A stretch of 64,000 nt of DNA from Aptenodytes patagonicus (lineage: Eukaryota > Chordata > Aves > Sphenisciformes > Spheniscidae). Where the stretch lies: contig NC_134963.1 in the NCBI RefSeq assembly GCF_965638725.1, positions 12,614,501 to 12,678,500 of the forward strand. The letters run 5' to 3'. Under the pieces are notes generated by a model. The model did no database searches, was not told the DNA's origin, and was given only the letters and a program-made list of their open reading frames with translations. Both the position numbers and the translations under genes were made by a program. Positions 26,701-36,144 of the stretch are shown here, piece after piece. Numbering within the stretch: the first letter of the stretch is position 1; every line of letters begins with the position of its first letter.

Positions 26701-29562
26701 TGTCTGCAATGATAGAAAAAAAATGTTCATTTTGTCAACTTTGCGATAACATAAGTTGGCTTCGTTTTCATGAAAAAGATCTTGGATCTAAGACAATGGG
26801 CAATTTTAGTTCTTAATCTGCTTAGCAATTTGCTCTTTTCTGGGAGTCTGGTGAGACTATAGTTTTCTATGTGTTTTGTCTGAATGAGGCCCAAGATCTG
26901 AGAAGTCCACAAACCGATTTATTGCCTTGTATTAGAGGTGATCTATGTACATGGGAATGAAGGTGCAGTGTCTATCAGTGTTACTCAAACAGTTTGATAA
27001 AATGATCAGCTGGTACCTCCCATCAACACTTAGAAGGCAGAAGATTGAAATACTGAGTGGATGGATCTGTTTCATTGAGTGAGTTAAGAGCAAAAGCAGC
27101 TGACACACTGTGGGTAGAAATAAACTGGTCTGGAGCAACATGCCATTACTGTCAAAATCGGTATGTTTAAAACTGAGCTGAGGTGGTGGTGAAATCAATC
27201 TTCAGTAGCCAGCATTTAGCTTCTACTACATAAAAGTTTGCCGGTAGAAAGAAGGGAGGTGCAAAATGAAGCTCAAAACCGAAGTGGAGGAGCCTAGAGC
27301 TTGTCACCTTTTGTCTTGGGCACAGACCAATTTCAGTTGCTCTCTAGTTCCACAGGCAGCCACTTCTCTATGCTGGGGATCGGAGATATTGTGATGCCAG
27401 GTCTTCTGCTCTGCTTTGTCCTGCGTTACGATAACTACAAAAAGCAAGCCAACAGTGATTCCTGTGGTGCCCCAGGACCAGGGAACATCTCTGGACGTAT
27501 GCAGAAGGTCTCTTATTTTCACTGCACACTTATTGGATATTTTGTAGGTGAGTAATCAGTTTAATATGGATAGCTGCTTAGTGAGCAGAAGTGGGATTAT
27601 TGTAGTAGGTTTAAAAGATGATGAAAGCAAGTATAAAGAGGCTTTGAGAGGACGCTTGGTTATGTTCTTTTTTTAATCCTCCTCTCTGGGTTTCATTGGC
27701 ATGGTCTAGGGAGAAAAACCCTTCCACAGTCTTCTTTTTAAGATTTTTGTTTTGGTTGTATTTTATTTAGAGGATGAAAGAGATCAGTGTATTTTTGTTA
27801 GCAACTTTTTATACTTTGCTTTACTAGCATAGAAGGTGTCGTAGCTCATACCTGGGTTATTAGAAAAATACGGAGTTTCTAGATGGATTATACTGTGCGA
27901 GAGTACATCTAGGTAATTCATCTAGATAATTCCTGCATTTTTGTATTCTGCTGTTAATGCTTATGGTCCTGTGACATTTTAGCACATACAGAAAATCGTA
28001 AGTAGTCCCAACTGGAATGCTGTTTATGATTTGATGTAGCCATCCCTCTCCTCCCTAACATAAAATAGATTTTTCCCTAAGGTCAGGACATGCGTGTGCA
28101 TATCCTGACCTCCTGCAGTCTTTCTGAGGATGAAAAGGAAAGATCATTTCCTATCAATAGCCTTCCTCCTCCCCTGCCTCGTCTTTCCCCCTACAGTCCC
28201 TTTCGGCAGGTATCCAGGAAAATCATTCCTGGTGTGTACAACCCTTCCTCTCAGCCCCTCGTTTCTCAGGCTAGGGGCCTCAAGACGGACAGTCTCAAGA
28301 GGTACCAGCACTGGAGTAGCGCTTCAGTGTGGTGCATTCCACTTCCTCCCCTTCGCCGTTCGTTGCATTTTGTTTGAGTTATTCTTAGCTTAGTCTTTGA
28401 GATTCAAAACTGGAGCAAGTGGCTCAACACAGCCTAATATTAAAATAGAATAATTTTTCACTGTTTTGTTTGTTTCAATTGTATTCGGGGAACGCGAAGC
28501 ACAGATAAGTAACTTTTCCACAGCCTGTCTCTTAAAATGGTGGGGAAGGGAGCCACGTGTGGATGAGATGATGAGAACATCATTAGTATCAACCTAAAGA
28601 TACTTATAATCACTTTTTTCTTTTACAGGTCTATTAACTGCAACAGTAGCTTCTCGTATTCACCGGGCAGCCCAGCCTGCCCTACTCTATTTGGTACCAT
28701 TTACTTTATTGCCGCTCCTCACCATGGCCTATTTAAAGGTAAGACAGGATTATGTATTCGCAGCAAGAAGCTCTGGGGGTCAGCTGGAAGCGGGTTCAGT
28801 GTTCTTCCGCTGGGCACCAGTTCTCCTGAGGATGACATGTGCCCTTACTCCTCCTTAACAGCCCCGGCCCAGAACTAAGGTACTGCTGCTGTTGGGGTGA
28901 ATCTTAATTTTGGAGGACTGAGTAACTGAGAGATGAGTTCCTGAAATAGAAGATAATTTATTTATGTACATTAAGTACCAGTAATTGTAAACTAACCAAA
29001 TTCTGAAGTATTAAATGCTGTTTTAATTAAATAAGTGAATTTGTCCTCGCCCAGCTGGTCATGAAATGGTCGGCCCAAAGGTCGAACGGAGATTGGAGGG
29101 GCAGATCCTTGTTTACCTCTTTCCAGTCACCTGTTCTGAACTGAAATTTTAAAATGTAACCTTTCCTGTTACAGGGCTGTTGTTGAAACACACATCTAGC
29201 ACTCTGCAGAGCCGAGCGTAAGAAATGGCAGAATTTTCCACCTGCTTAAATATCTCCTTCCCATCAGAAACCCATTTTAGGTAGATCTGCTGCCAAAATA
29301 AGACGTTCTGGCCTGACAGGGAAAGGATTTATTTTTTACTGTCTTTATTGTAATTTGCAAACCAGGTGAAGAATAGAAGGTGTCTTTGCTTTAAGACATG
29401 CTTGCAACTATATATGCATTTTAAAATCTGAATTCTAAATGGCCTTGAAAGTTTCTGAGGGCACGGTCCTTCTGCTGTTTTCCTGCCTAGGGCGATCTAC
29501 GTCGCATGTGGTCTGAGCCTTTCCACTCCAAGTCCAGCAGCTCCCGTTTCCTGGAAGTATGA
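373..29562 (+). CDS. SPPL3: SPPL3, signal peptide peptidase-like 3 (exons 2-11 of 11; exon 1 outside window)
   Basis: Multipass GxGD-type intramembrane aspartyl protease of the Golgi/ER; the family member SPPL3 is known to cleave type II membrane proteins such as glycosyltransferases and so sets cellular N-glycosylation. Ten exons join in frame: 373-450, 9293-9381, 12406-12525, 15880-15958, 16710-16822, 24814-24920, 25910-26073, 27348-27547, 28629-28738, 29491-29562 (1132 nt). Adding the missing 23 nt of exon 1 gives 1155 nt, 384 residues plus stop, the human length. All introns are GT-AG. The YD motif (LLIYDVFW) puts the first catalytic Asp at codon 200, and GIGD puts the second at codon 271, the positions known for human SPPL3; the PAL motif (QPALLYLVP) follows in exon 10. 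The open frame, clean splice sites and near-identity to the human protein indicate a functional gene. It is transcribed toward ACADS (tail to tail). Confidence 0.97.
2657..2686. repeat. (CAAA)n short simple repeat
   Basis: Imperfect AAAC/CAAA tetranucleotide tract in SPPL3 intron 2, followed by C-runs. Confidence 0.7.
3203..5941 (-). mobile_element. CR1 LINE, 5'-truncated, antisense in SPPL3 intron 2 (copy A)
   Basis: Non-LTR retrotransposon of the CR1 clade. The 3' end is at the low coordinate, where + strand repeats of AGAATCATAGAATCGTAG are the complement of the CR1 terminal repeat, next to the conserved GGTTGGACTAGATGACC-like tail. Reading on the - strand, the element carries an endonuclease segment with the GDFNHP motif (around 5680-5640), then reverse transcriptase with [16 protein letters not shown] and the catalytic FADD (4110-4121). 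It lacks its 5' end: similarity to copy B stops near 5941. A 20-bp unit is duplicated at 4035-4074. It is dead because the reading frame shifts several times. No target-site duplication is evident, as is usual for CR1. Confidence 0.95.
3450..5908 (-). pseudogene. CR1 ORF2 (endonuclease/reverse transcriptase) remnant, copy A
   Basis: The ORF2 of copy A is split into open pieces in different frames: endonuclease C-terminal part 5908-5288, a linker piece 5339-4788, the start of the RT 4683-4450, RT palm with SGVPQGS and FADD 4499-4002, then thumb/C-terminal pieces 4005-3691 and 3674-3450. The frame change near 4455 falls in the RT fingers. The breaks exclude a functional enzyme. The order of domains is that expected for CR1 ORF2. 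Confidence 0.85.
9293..9381 (+). CDS. SPPL3: SPPL3 exon 3
   Basis: Encodes [16 protein letters not shown], then a Ser/Asn/Gly-rich stretch ending GNSTNN, the hydrophilic loop after the first membrane segment, with NxS/T sequons. Acceptor TTTCCTGCAG, donor GTAAGG at 9382. The final A begins a Ser codon completed in exon 4. Confidence 0.95.
9382..12405 (+). other. SPPL3: SPPL3 intron 3
   Basis: 3.0-kb AT-rich intron with a TG/TA-rich low-complexity patch near 11055-11142. Nothing else recognised. Confidence 0.85.
11055..11142. repeat. TG/TA-rich low-complexity patch
   Basis: Degenerate alternating purine-pyrimidine run (GTGTGTATATGT, TGTATATATGTGCG, ACATACATA). An eroded (TG)n/(TA)n microsatellite is likely. 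Confidence 0.6.
12406..12525 (+). CDS. SPPL3: SPPL3 exon 4
   Basis: Encodes [20 protein letters not shown] then [19 protein letters not shown], a membrane segment. Acceptor TTCTGCAG, donor GTGACT at 12526; the last G joins TC of exon 5 to make Val. Confidence 0.95.
13509..13530. repeat. (AC)n-(AT)n microsatellite
   Basis: About seven AC units followed by ATATATA in SPPL3 intron 4. Confidence 0.8.
14749..14776. repeat. poly-T tract (28 T)
   Basis: Uninterrupted T run. No recognisable retroposon body is attached on either side, so I call it a homopolymer rather than a tail. Confidence 0.85.
15880..15958 (+). CDS. SPPL3: SPPL3 exon 5
   Basis: Encodes [20 protein letters not shown] and CSPQN: a membrane segment and the start of a loop. 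Acceptor TTTTTCTAG, donor GTAAGG at 15959; AA joins G of exon 6 to make Lys. Confidence 0.95.
15959..16709 (+). other. SPPL3: SPPL3 intron 5
   Basis: 751-bp T-rich intron; nothing recognised. Confidence 0.85.
16710..16822 (+). CDS. SPPL3: SPPL3 exon 6
   Basis: Encodes [20 protein letters not shown] and [17 protein letters not shown], a loop and a membrane segment. Acceptor TTCCTAG, donor GTGAGT at 16823. Confidence 0.95.
17301..17319. repeat. poly-T tract (19 T)
   Basis: Homopolymer in SPPL3 intron 6, about 0.8 kb before CR1 copy B. Confidence 0.8.
18120..20900 (+). mobile_element. CR1 LINE, 5'-truncated, sense in SPPL3 intron 6 (copy B)
   Basis: CR1-clade retrotransposon. It starts within the endonuclease domain (GVTETW near 18157-18174; GDFNHP near 18480), continues through the RT (NYRPVSLTS near 19540-19570, FADD at 20011-20022) and ends in the CR1 3' tail with TGTGATTCTATG at about 20889-20900. 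The 5' border is approximate. Compared with copy A it lacks about 17 bp near 18497. From its start to about 19627 it is nearly identical by eye to copy A; beyond that the two differ strongly. The ORF is broken, so the copy is dead. Confidence 0.95.
18144..20580 (+). pseudogene. CR1 ORF2 (endonuclease/reverse transcriptase) remnant, copy B
   Basis: Open pieces lie at 18438-18836 (endonuclease), 18785-19342 (linker), 19364-19759 (RT fingers) and 19909-20580 (RT palm to C-terminal part). A TAG at 19757-19759 interrupts the RT just before the [10 protein letters not shown]-like motif, and the frame is lost between 19760 and 19909, where the SGVPQGS region is damaged. Thus no functional enzyme. 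Confidence 0.85.
22561..22605. repeat. (TTTC)n microsatellite followed by poly-T
   Basis: T7, then CTTT units to about 22588, then GCGC and a 13-T run. Confidence 0.85.
24814..24920 (+). CDS. SPPL3: SPPL3 exon 7 (first catalytic Asp)
   Basis: Encodes [20 protein letters not shown] and [16 protein letters not shown]. The YD motif gives the first catalytic aspartate, codon 24909-24911, residue 200. Acceptor TTTTGTAG, donor GTAAGT at 24921; phase-0 end. Confidence 0.96.
24921..25909 (+). other. SPPL3: SPPL3 intron 7
   Basis: 989-bp intron; nothing recognised. Confidence 0.85.
25910..26073 (+). CDS. SPPL3: SPPL3 exon 8
   Basis: Encodes [39 protein letters not shown] and [15 protein letters not shown], the end of TM6 and the loop between the two catalytic segments. 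Acceptor TTCGTAG, donor GTAAAG at 26074. Confidence 0.96.
26074..27347 (+). other. SPPL3: SPPL3 intron 8
   Basis: 1.27-kb intron; nothing recognised. Confidence 0.85.
27348..27547 (+). CDS. SPPL3: SPPL3 exon 9 (GxGD catalytic motif)
   Basis: Encodes [18 protein letters not shown] and [19 protein letters not shown], then a Gly/Pro-rich loop and [17 protein letters not shown]. The GIGD aspartate is codon 27385-27387, residue 271. Acceptor TCTCTAG, donor GTGAGT at 27548. Confidence 0.97.
27548..28628 (+). other. SPPL3: SPPL3 intron 9
   Basis: 1.08-kb intron; the overlapping ORFs at 28090-28393 show no recognised family. Confidence 0.85.
28629..28738 (+). CDS. SPPL3: SPPL3 exon 10 (PAL motif)
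   Basis: Encodes [15 protein letters not shown] then [24 protein letters not shown] (codons 28676-28684) is the third signature of presenilin/SPP proteases and lies next to the active site. Acceptor TTTACAG, donor GTAAGA at 28739. Confidence 0.96.
28739..29490 (+). other. SPPL3: SPPL3 intron 10
   Basis: 752-bp intron; nothing recognised. Confidence 0.85.
29491..29562 (+). CDS. SPPL3: SPPL3 exon 11, C-terminus and stop
   Basis: Encodes the cytosolic tail [19 protein letters not shown] then FLEV, with TGA at 29560-29562. Acceptor TGCCTAG at 29484-29490. Confidence 0.96.
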   Translation, partial: GDLRRMWSEPFHSKSSSSRFLEV

Positions 29563-30200
29563 TGGAACAGATAGAAAGTGACCTGAACTTCTGCCTTGGT
29601 CCTTTTCACTTTAACTTGTGGCTTTGTCAGCTCCGAAAGCTGGACTGGCTGGTACTTGGGAAGGTACCAATTACGGGACTTGTATGAAAGGACTTTGTAT
29701 TAAGAGGAGGAAAAGAAAAAAAAGCTAAGATCCTGGAGCTCCGTGTGACTCCGTCTCTCCCTGCAGATGTGGAATTGGGGACCCTTTGTGCAACTGCAGC
29801 CACTTCCCTCTTTTCCTCACTCAGGTGGATTAGTACCAGACTATTACCTTTGTGAGAGAGGAGGAGACAGACTTGAAACTGAAAACGGCTTGAAGTCGTT
29901 CAAAAACTTGCGAACACTAAAAGAAAAAACAGTTACGCAAACTGAAGCTTCTTCAGAGAACCCCTTGTGGACTTGGGACCAGTTTCCTGCTGGACTTCGG
30001 TTTTGAAAAGAACTGAGACAGAAGGTCTTCTGTCACAATATTGGGTTTTTTTGATTTATTAAATATTTCCTGTGGTGTGAGGTTACTTATTAAATCCACA
30101 GACATTGAGTGACTTCTTGCAGTATACATATAAAAATTTGTTGTAACAAGTTACATTTCCACCCAGATGTCATGTTGCAGTGAAAAAGGGCACGATTTTT

Positions 30201-30247
30201 ATACATATATATATACACACATATAGATATATATATGAATAAATAAA
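30201..30247. repeat. (AT)n/(AC)n patch running into AATAAATAAA
   Basis: ATATATATATACACACATATAG-type low complexity ending in overlapping AATAAA hexamers. Confidence 0.75.
30238..30247 (+). promoter_or_regulatory. SPPL3: candidate proximal polyadenylation signals (two overlapping AATAAA)
   Basis: AATAAATAAA contains AATAAA at 30238-30243 and 30242-30247, about 680 nt after the SPPL3 stop. Use would give a short 3'UTR isoform. Confidence 0.5.
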
Positions 30248-30511
30248 AAGGAAAACCTGCTAAGGTCATGCTATGTAGCAGACAGGGGCTTGCTGTAATT
30301 TTTAGCATGTAGAGCAGTTTACTATGGCTTTCTTGTATATGGATCTACAATGAGCTGCTGTTTTTCCCCCCCTCCTACAACTGAACCTGCAGTTTAAAAA
30401 CAAGTGTAGTATTTGTACTGATTGTACTCATGGACTTTAGGGGATATTCGATTTTGATCAATGTAGCAAACTAGGGAAGAAAAAAGTTCCAACCCAACCC
30501 TGTTCGTTCGA

Positions 30512-30529
30512 GGGGGGAGGGGGTGGGGG
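30512..30529 (+). other. SPPL3: G-quadruplex candidate in SPPL3 3'UTR
   Basis: G6-A-G5-T-G5, enough G for a compact quadruplex with one-base loops in the sense RNA. It is immediately followed by a polypyrimidine repeat. Confidence 0.5.
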
Positions 30530-30532
30530 TGT

Positions 30533-30573
30533 CTTTTTTTTCTTTTTTTTTCTTTTTTTTCTTTTCTTTTTTT
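30533..30573 (+). repeat. (T8C)n polypyrimidine tract
   Basis: Runs of 4-8 T separated by single C over about 40 bases, ending TTTTTTTACAAACAG. It resembles a strong splice-acceptor tract. Confidence 0.8.
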
Positions 30574-30768
30574 ACAAACAGCTCCCTTGCAGGTTTTTAG
30601 TGGTTCCTTCTTGACCCGGTGCATGTATTATAGCAGCAATTGTCTTTGTGCTTTCTGATCATAGTAATGTATCACTTGTAAATACATTTTTTCTATTTTC
30701 TATTTTTTTTGTATTTTTTGCATTTTGTTTCATTAGTGTGCTGTATTTTTTCCATGCCCCTGCCCCTT

Positions 30769-30802
30769 AAAGAAAAAAAAAAAGGAAAAAAGAAAAAGAA
30801 AA
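30769..30802. repeat. A-rich tract
   Basis: AAAG followed by A11, GG and A6-G-A5-G units in the SPPL3 3'UTR. Confidence 0.7.
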
Positions 30803-31422
30803 CTGTCCTTTACTGTTGTGACTGGTTGGAGTTTGTGTGTTGACTGCTTTGTACCTGTAGCCTGTTAAAATGTGGATTTTATTATTTTTTTTTTTTAAAC
30901 CAGCAGTTCCAGTTCTGTTATTTTATTGACTGAAAGGCTTCCCTGAGGTAACCAAAACTTTTGTCCTTTAAAGTACTCTGCCAAATTGGGTTTGGGGAAC
31001 TCCCTGAAAGGTCATAGCTCTTGTTAGTTGGATAGATGCTGGTAACCGTTAGTTGACTTGGAAGGAAAATGGGAACGTTTAAGAACAAACCTGACGGAAC
31101 GGTAACATCACTTTGGGGTACGATTTCGTTACAACAGGTAAGGAAGCTTCAGTGAAACGTCTGATCCTTTCTGCTCTGCCAGATGTTACAAGAAGAGCGT
31201 ATTTAGCACGGTAGAAAACTTTTGTCTAGCCACGCGTGTGTACTGTCATTAATTACCGTCTTCCTCTGTTCTCAGGCAGGCTTGCCACTGCTCGCAGGCA
31301 GAGGGGCCGACGGCCTCTGAGCTGGCTGTAGCAGATCTCTGAGACAGGTAAAACATCTGAAGAAACAGTAAGCAGCAGCACAGCCCTTCAGGGGGGCGGG
31401 GGCGCTAAGATTTAGCAAGTGT

Positions 31423-31446
31423 GGGTGGGCGGGTGTGGCAGGGGGG
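31423..31446 (+). other. SPPL3: G-quadruplex candidate in SPPL3 3'UTR
   Basis: GGG-T-GGG-C-GGG, a 7-base spacer, then G6: a canonical four-run quadruplex pattern with loops of 1, 1 and 7. Confidence 0.6.
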
Positions 31447-32715
31447 ATGTCGTGACTTCATTTTTATTAACTCTGGGCCCTCCCCCCCAGTTCATATCTT
31501 TCACTTAGTTGAAAGTGTTTCCTCTAGCATGTGCCTGCAATGCTCATCATCAGGTAACCGTCACGTTTTAATGAAGTAAATAGTTTTTAATTAAAAATCA
31601 GCTTTTACTGTTCAGGGCAGGTGTTAGGTCCCAGACTTGCAGCCACCTTGGGATAACAGAAAGGCATCAGTTTTCAGCTATACGCCTCAAGCTTAAGGTG
31701 AATAAAATATTGATGAGGATATTCAGAGAGAGAAAAAAGACACTTTTTTGTTTTGTTTTTTTTCCCCAGAGGTTCCAAGCGGTGGAATAACATCTTTAGA
31801 TCCGGTTGGTACTGCTTTATCTTCCTAGCCCTTCCACCCACCTGGTAGCAATGCACCTCAGGTGCTTTCAGCTTCTCAGCAGTTCCCTCCTGCCTTTGGA
31901 ATTAAAATAAAAGGCCTTTTTCTCTTTTGCAGTGGCACTTTTTAGTCCCTGCCAGGAAAGCACGCCTATGAATGATCTTCTACAGTTAAAAAGGATTCTG
32001 GAAGAAGTTCTAGGAGTGCTAATTGACAAATGCTTATGAGAATTAAGTTCGCTTTCCAGAAAAATCTTGGCCTTCCTTTTTAAGCTGTATTGCTCTCCTG
32101 CACACTGTGCGACCTTCTGACGTGTGCTGAGGTAAGAGACCGAGCTGTAGCTGCAACACTTTGTTTCTGAACCCGCAGGTAGTGCCTGCTGCACTGAGCT
32201 GACCGCCCCGCGTCCCCGGCGGAAGCTTGCACCTGCCAGGTGAGCAAAACTGGATGGAAAAGTGTTCGCTGCCCCTTCAGTGTGGAACAGCAGCTGCCAC
32301 TGGCAGGAAAAGGATTTTGGTGCTTTGCAGAGGTTAACTGAAGCGTAACCGTCCTAAATACAAAGCTATTACGCTTGCAGAGGGAAAAGCATTCTAGTTT
32401 TTTTGAGTAAGTTAAAGCTGTAAAGCTTTGTCCCACAGCTCTCCTGTCTAGAACAACCTCAGCATTTGGGGGAATTAGACACAGATTCCTACCTCGCTAC
32501 TCAGCTGCTGGGCCCTCTCTGCGCAGATGCACCTTTTGTCCTTGTTTCTTCAGTCTGGCTGACCACGCACCTTCTCAGCTTGAGGATGAAACTGTACAAG
32601 CTGCTTTGGGTCCTTCGGATTTCCAGAGGCCATCAAGGGCCTAGGGCTCCCTGTCCCTGTGGGGTCTGGCACGGTTGTTCATGCCTTCTTGGTTTAACAT
32701 TTTGTTGAACTCCTT

Positions 32716-32721
32716 AATAAA
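32716..32721 (+). promoter_or_regulatory. SPPL3: candidate SPPL3 polyadenylation signal
   Basis: AATAAA followed within 20-30 bases by a GT-rich element, about 3.15 kb after the stop. Confidence 0.55.
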
Positions 32722-32740
32722 CTACTTGACACAAAGTCCT

Positions 32741-35700
32741 GTGGTGAGATCACCAAACCACCCGCCCTTTCTTCTGAAAAGTTGTCAGAAAAAAATATTT
32801 TAATAATTGTTTGAGTAACATAAGCCTTTTTGTAGGAAGGTAAAAGGACATTGGCAAAAAAGTGATAGACTGGAGTGTGTTTATAGTGAAGTTGTCAGGA
32901 CACGGACCAGAGTTGTAATGTACAAACCTGTTAACAGTTCTGGAGTCGGTTTTCTGCTGCGTCTTTGGGAATAGTCAGCTTAGAAATTTTACTGGTTTGT
33001 ATTTTGAAATTTCCCTAAGGTCACACTTAATCTTACAGATATTACGAGTTCAGAAATGGCCAGCCAGTGTGGGTAAAGTGTATTAGAAATGCAAGCTGGT
33101 CGTTCTGTGCCTGCACCGGCCTGTTGGGAGCAACCTGGGAAGTTGTCACATCCGTGCCCAGCCCGGCTGCGAGGCCGTACTGCGCTGCCTGCAGAGGCTC
33201 GGGAGCACACCAGGGTGGCCAGCGCTGCAGTTGCAATCGTGTGACATTCAGAAGCCTTTTGCCGAGATGAACGTTTCCTGTCTTGAGCGTGGAAGTACGT
33301 ACGTTCTGCGAGAGAAGGGGAAGGAGTCATTGAGGCAATTAGGAAACATATACCGACGGTTGGGTGGCTTCCCCAGCTCAGTACTGACCTCCTTGGAGGG
33401 GGAAGTGGAGGGAAGGCTCCCAAGTATTTTTCTTTTTATACAAGTAGTGAGTGAGTGGAATTTGAAATTAATTTTTAGCTAAACAGTAGTAAACTGCATT
33501 TTTCATTCAAGGTACAGCACTGTCACATTTTTTTATCTAGTCTGTTTCTTCTTCCTGTTATACATACTTCTGCTTTTTTACTTCAGGATGTCTTTCAAAT
33601 TTGGCATTTTTCATGCTTTCCAAGATCCCCAACATAACCTGCATGGGTGGCTGTTGCCAGGTCTGTGTGTATAATGAGGACTCTCAACTTAGGCAAAACA
33701 AAATTTTAATTTAAAATCAAAATAATTTGTCCTATTTTTCTTGTAGACAACACTGTCAGAAAAGACTAGTAGAGGAGACTATTCTGATGTGGAAGCAATA
33801 CTACAGCAATTTCAGCTGAGCCCTGTAAAACACTTTATATGCTGCTTAAACTTGGAAGGCTGAGATGGCGCTTCGGTTTTTTTTTTTCAAAATTGTGTGA
33901 AATTGAGAGGTGAGCCCTGTCCATCTGTGCTCTGAGGAAGGTAGATGCTTCAGAGGGGGATCCAGAGTCCAGGCACCTCCTCATTCTTGGTGGGCAACGG
34001 GCCAAGAAGGATGTGGCTTCCTGCGTGGGCTCTGCAGGAAGAGTTAAGTATTTCTCACCTGTGTGTATTTGTGACAGCCCAGAACAGCTTGTCTCTTCCT
34101 TTAGTCTGTTGGGAACTCACATGAAGAGACTATGAGCTTCATACATGATATAAAATATATCAAATCTAAGGTGGGGGGGGAAGTAACTCCTCATTACTGT
34201 AACTGTGTTTCCTAAGAAAGGATTCTAGTTAGGGCTCCCAGTAGTCTGCCTCTTAACCAGTTTCACGTACACTTACGAGCATTGTGGGGCAAAAAACACA
34301 ATGTCCTTGAAAAGTGCAGCTGTGGCTCATCTCCTTCCCCACCTCTTTCTAATTTATGTAGGACCTGATTTTCCCATCTCAGTGCCCCAACTTGGCAATG
34401 TTGGCTGAGTTTGTAAACTAAAAACTTTTGGCTTCTCCTGTAAATAGACCCTTTTCTCAAAGGAAGGCCTGGCCCTACCCACCCCTAGCCAGGTTAGTGC
34501 TGTCTGGGGGTGGCTCTCGGTAAGAGCTCCCTATTTAACGCTGCAAAACTTGTTTGTGTTCTGCGCTTTCAGCAGTTCTCTTCTGTAACAGCCCTGAGGA
34601 GCAGATGCACATTTGTTACAGCCAAAATTCTCTCAGCCAGCAGCAGCGAGGAGTAAGCTCCTAGTATCTTGCTCTGAGAAAAGCCAGCTCGTTGCTCTTG
34701 GCGCTCTGGGGCAGGCTTTGTGCATAACCGTGCCCTTTACCCCAAAGCACTGCTCACAGCAGTGCTGTGTGACACATCCCTCTCCGGACCTGTGGCAGCA
34801 AGGAAGGTATTGGAAAGCCTTTGTTTGAGAGACTTTGCACCCTTAAAGCATGTTTTTAGGTAATAGCAAAAGGGAACTCTTAACAGAGTATCTTAAGCTG
34901 TTCCTAGGCTCAGGAACCTGACGGGTATGCTGTATGTAGATGGGTGATTTTTTGACCAGCTCCACCCTTTCTGCAATTTGATGATGTGCAGTGTAATCTG
35001 ACACAGACTATGGCAGAGGGGCAGCGCTCAGCAAGTTAGCATCAAGTATGCAGTTGTGAGCCAGGTCAGCTGTTGTACTGATGTCAGAGCTAGCAAGAAG
35101 CTTGTTAATGAGGCACACAGTGCATGATCCAGGCGTTCCCAAAAGCAGGCTCTGGTCACAGGCGCAGCAGCAGGGCTTCCCCAAGAACAGTCAATTACTT
35201 GATGCTGCCCCCCCCCGTATTCTCTGCAGAAGGTCCACATGGGATTTGGTACATCTAGTTTGTAGGTTCTTCAGGTGTGTTCTCTGTCAGCTGAGGTGTT
35301 CATCGCTATTCTCCCCCTTAGGTCAGCCATGGTGCCTGTACAGGGGCAATTTCACTCTGCTCTGGAGACGAGAAGCTGCAGTCATTTAGAGTTGGTAAAT
35401 GAAGGAGGCGTGATGTTGAAGAGGAGCAGTCTGAAAGCGCTGACGGTATGGTAAAGCCTATCTAAGAGAAGCAGCTAGGTGAAGAGAGGGGAAACAGTGC
35501 AGCAGGCATGGCCTAAGTGTGACTGACTGCGCTGGGTCACTGGGGATTCAGCTGGACTTCAGCACACGAGGTCAGTGAAGACGAGCACCGAACAGTAATT
35601 GCATTCCCAAAGTCCTCAGTTTCTTGCAGGGAGCAGCCCTACAGCTCCTGCTCTAGCTGAGTGGCTGCAAAAAGTAAGTGTAAAACAGTACCACTTTCTC

Positions 35701-36140
35701 CTACACAATCATAGATGGGAGCCTTCAGCAATCATCAAAGTGGCGATACGGGCTGAAATCAAGCTAGAAAAGTGTCTCTCACTCCTAGAAGCCCTCCGTA
35801 ATTTACAACATATTCACAGTCATTAGAATGGTTTTCCAGTGGAAGTACTCCTGTTGAATTCACTGCCTGGCTCTGTTTCTGTTAATCCTTAAGTTTGTGA
35901 GAGCAGCAAGAAGAAATTCAAGACTTTGTCCCAACATGCCGTTGCCCTCTAGCGACCTGCAAAGGCATTACTTATATTGCTGGGACCTCTGCACTAGCGA
36001 ACACCCACTGCACTGCAAAGTGGTGTCTAACTAACTCGTGCATGCAGTAGCCATAAACCTATGCTCCTCTCTCTTGCGACTGGAAGAAAATATTCTAAAT
36101 AAATTCACATTTGCATTAAAAAAAAAAGAAAGTGGGGACT
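32741..36140. other. SPPL3-ACADS interval (intergenic, or distal SPPL3 3'UTR)
   Basis: 3.4 kb with no recognised gene. It contains a T-run near 33877-33886 and a C-run near 35206. At the right end AATAAA (36098-36103, + strand) is followed 14 bases later by ten A, which could be a distal SPPL3 end. Confidence 0.6.
36098..36103 (+). promoter_or_regulatory. SPPL3: candidate distal SPPL3 polyadenylation signal
   Basis: AATAAATTCACATTTGCATT, then A10 at 36118-36127. The spacing is right for a cleavage site, but genomic A-runs are also common. Confidence 0.3.
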
Positions 36141-36144
36141 GGTG

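Larger units (their letters stand above)
29563..32740 (+). other. SPPL3: SPPL3 3'UTR (end inferred)
   Basis: Non-coding sequence after the stop with AATAAA hexamers at 30238, 30242, 31701, 31906 and 32716. The last is followed by a GT-rich element (GTCCTGTGGTG), the usual arrangement downstream of a cleavage site. The segment also holds an (AT)n patch, a G-run plus (T8C)n tract and a G-quadruplex candidate. A longer form ending near 36118 is possible. No transcript data are available here. Confidence 0.6.

Noticed and set aside
36098-36127. AATAAA plus A10 as the tail of a processed pseudogene
   Set aside because: No coding-like sequence, intronless gene copy or target-site duplication seen upstream; a genomic A-run or a real polyadenylation site is simpler.
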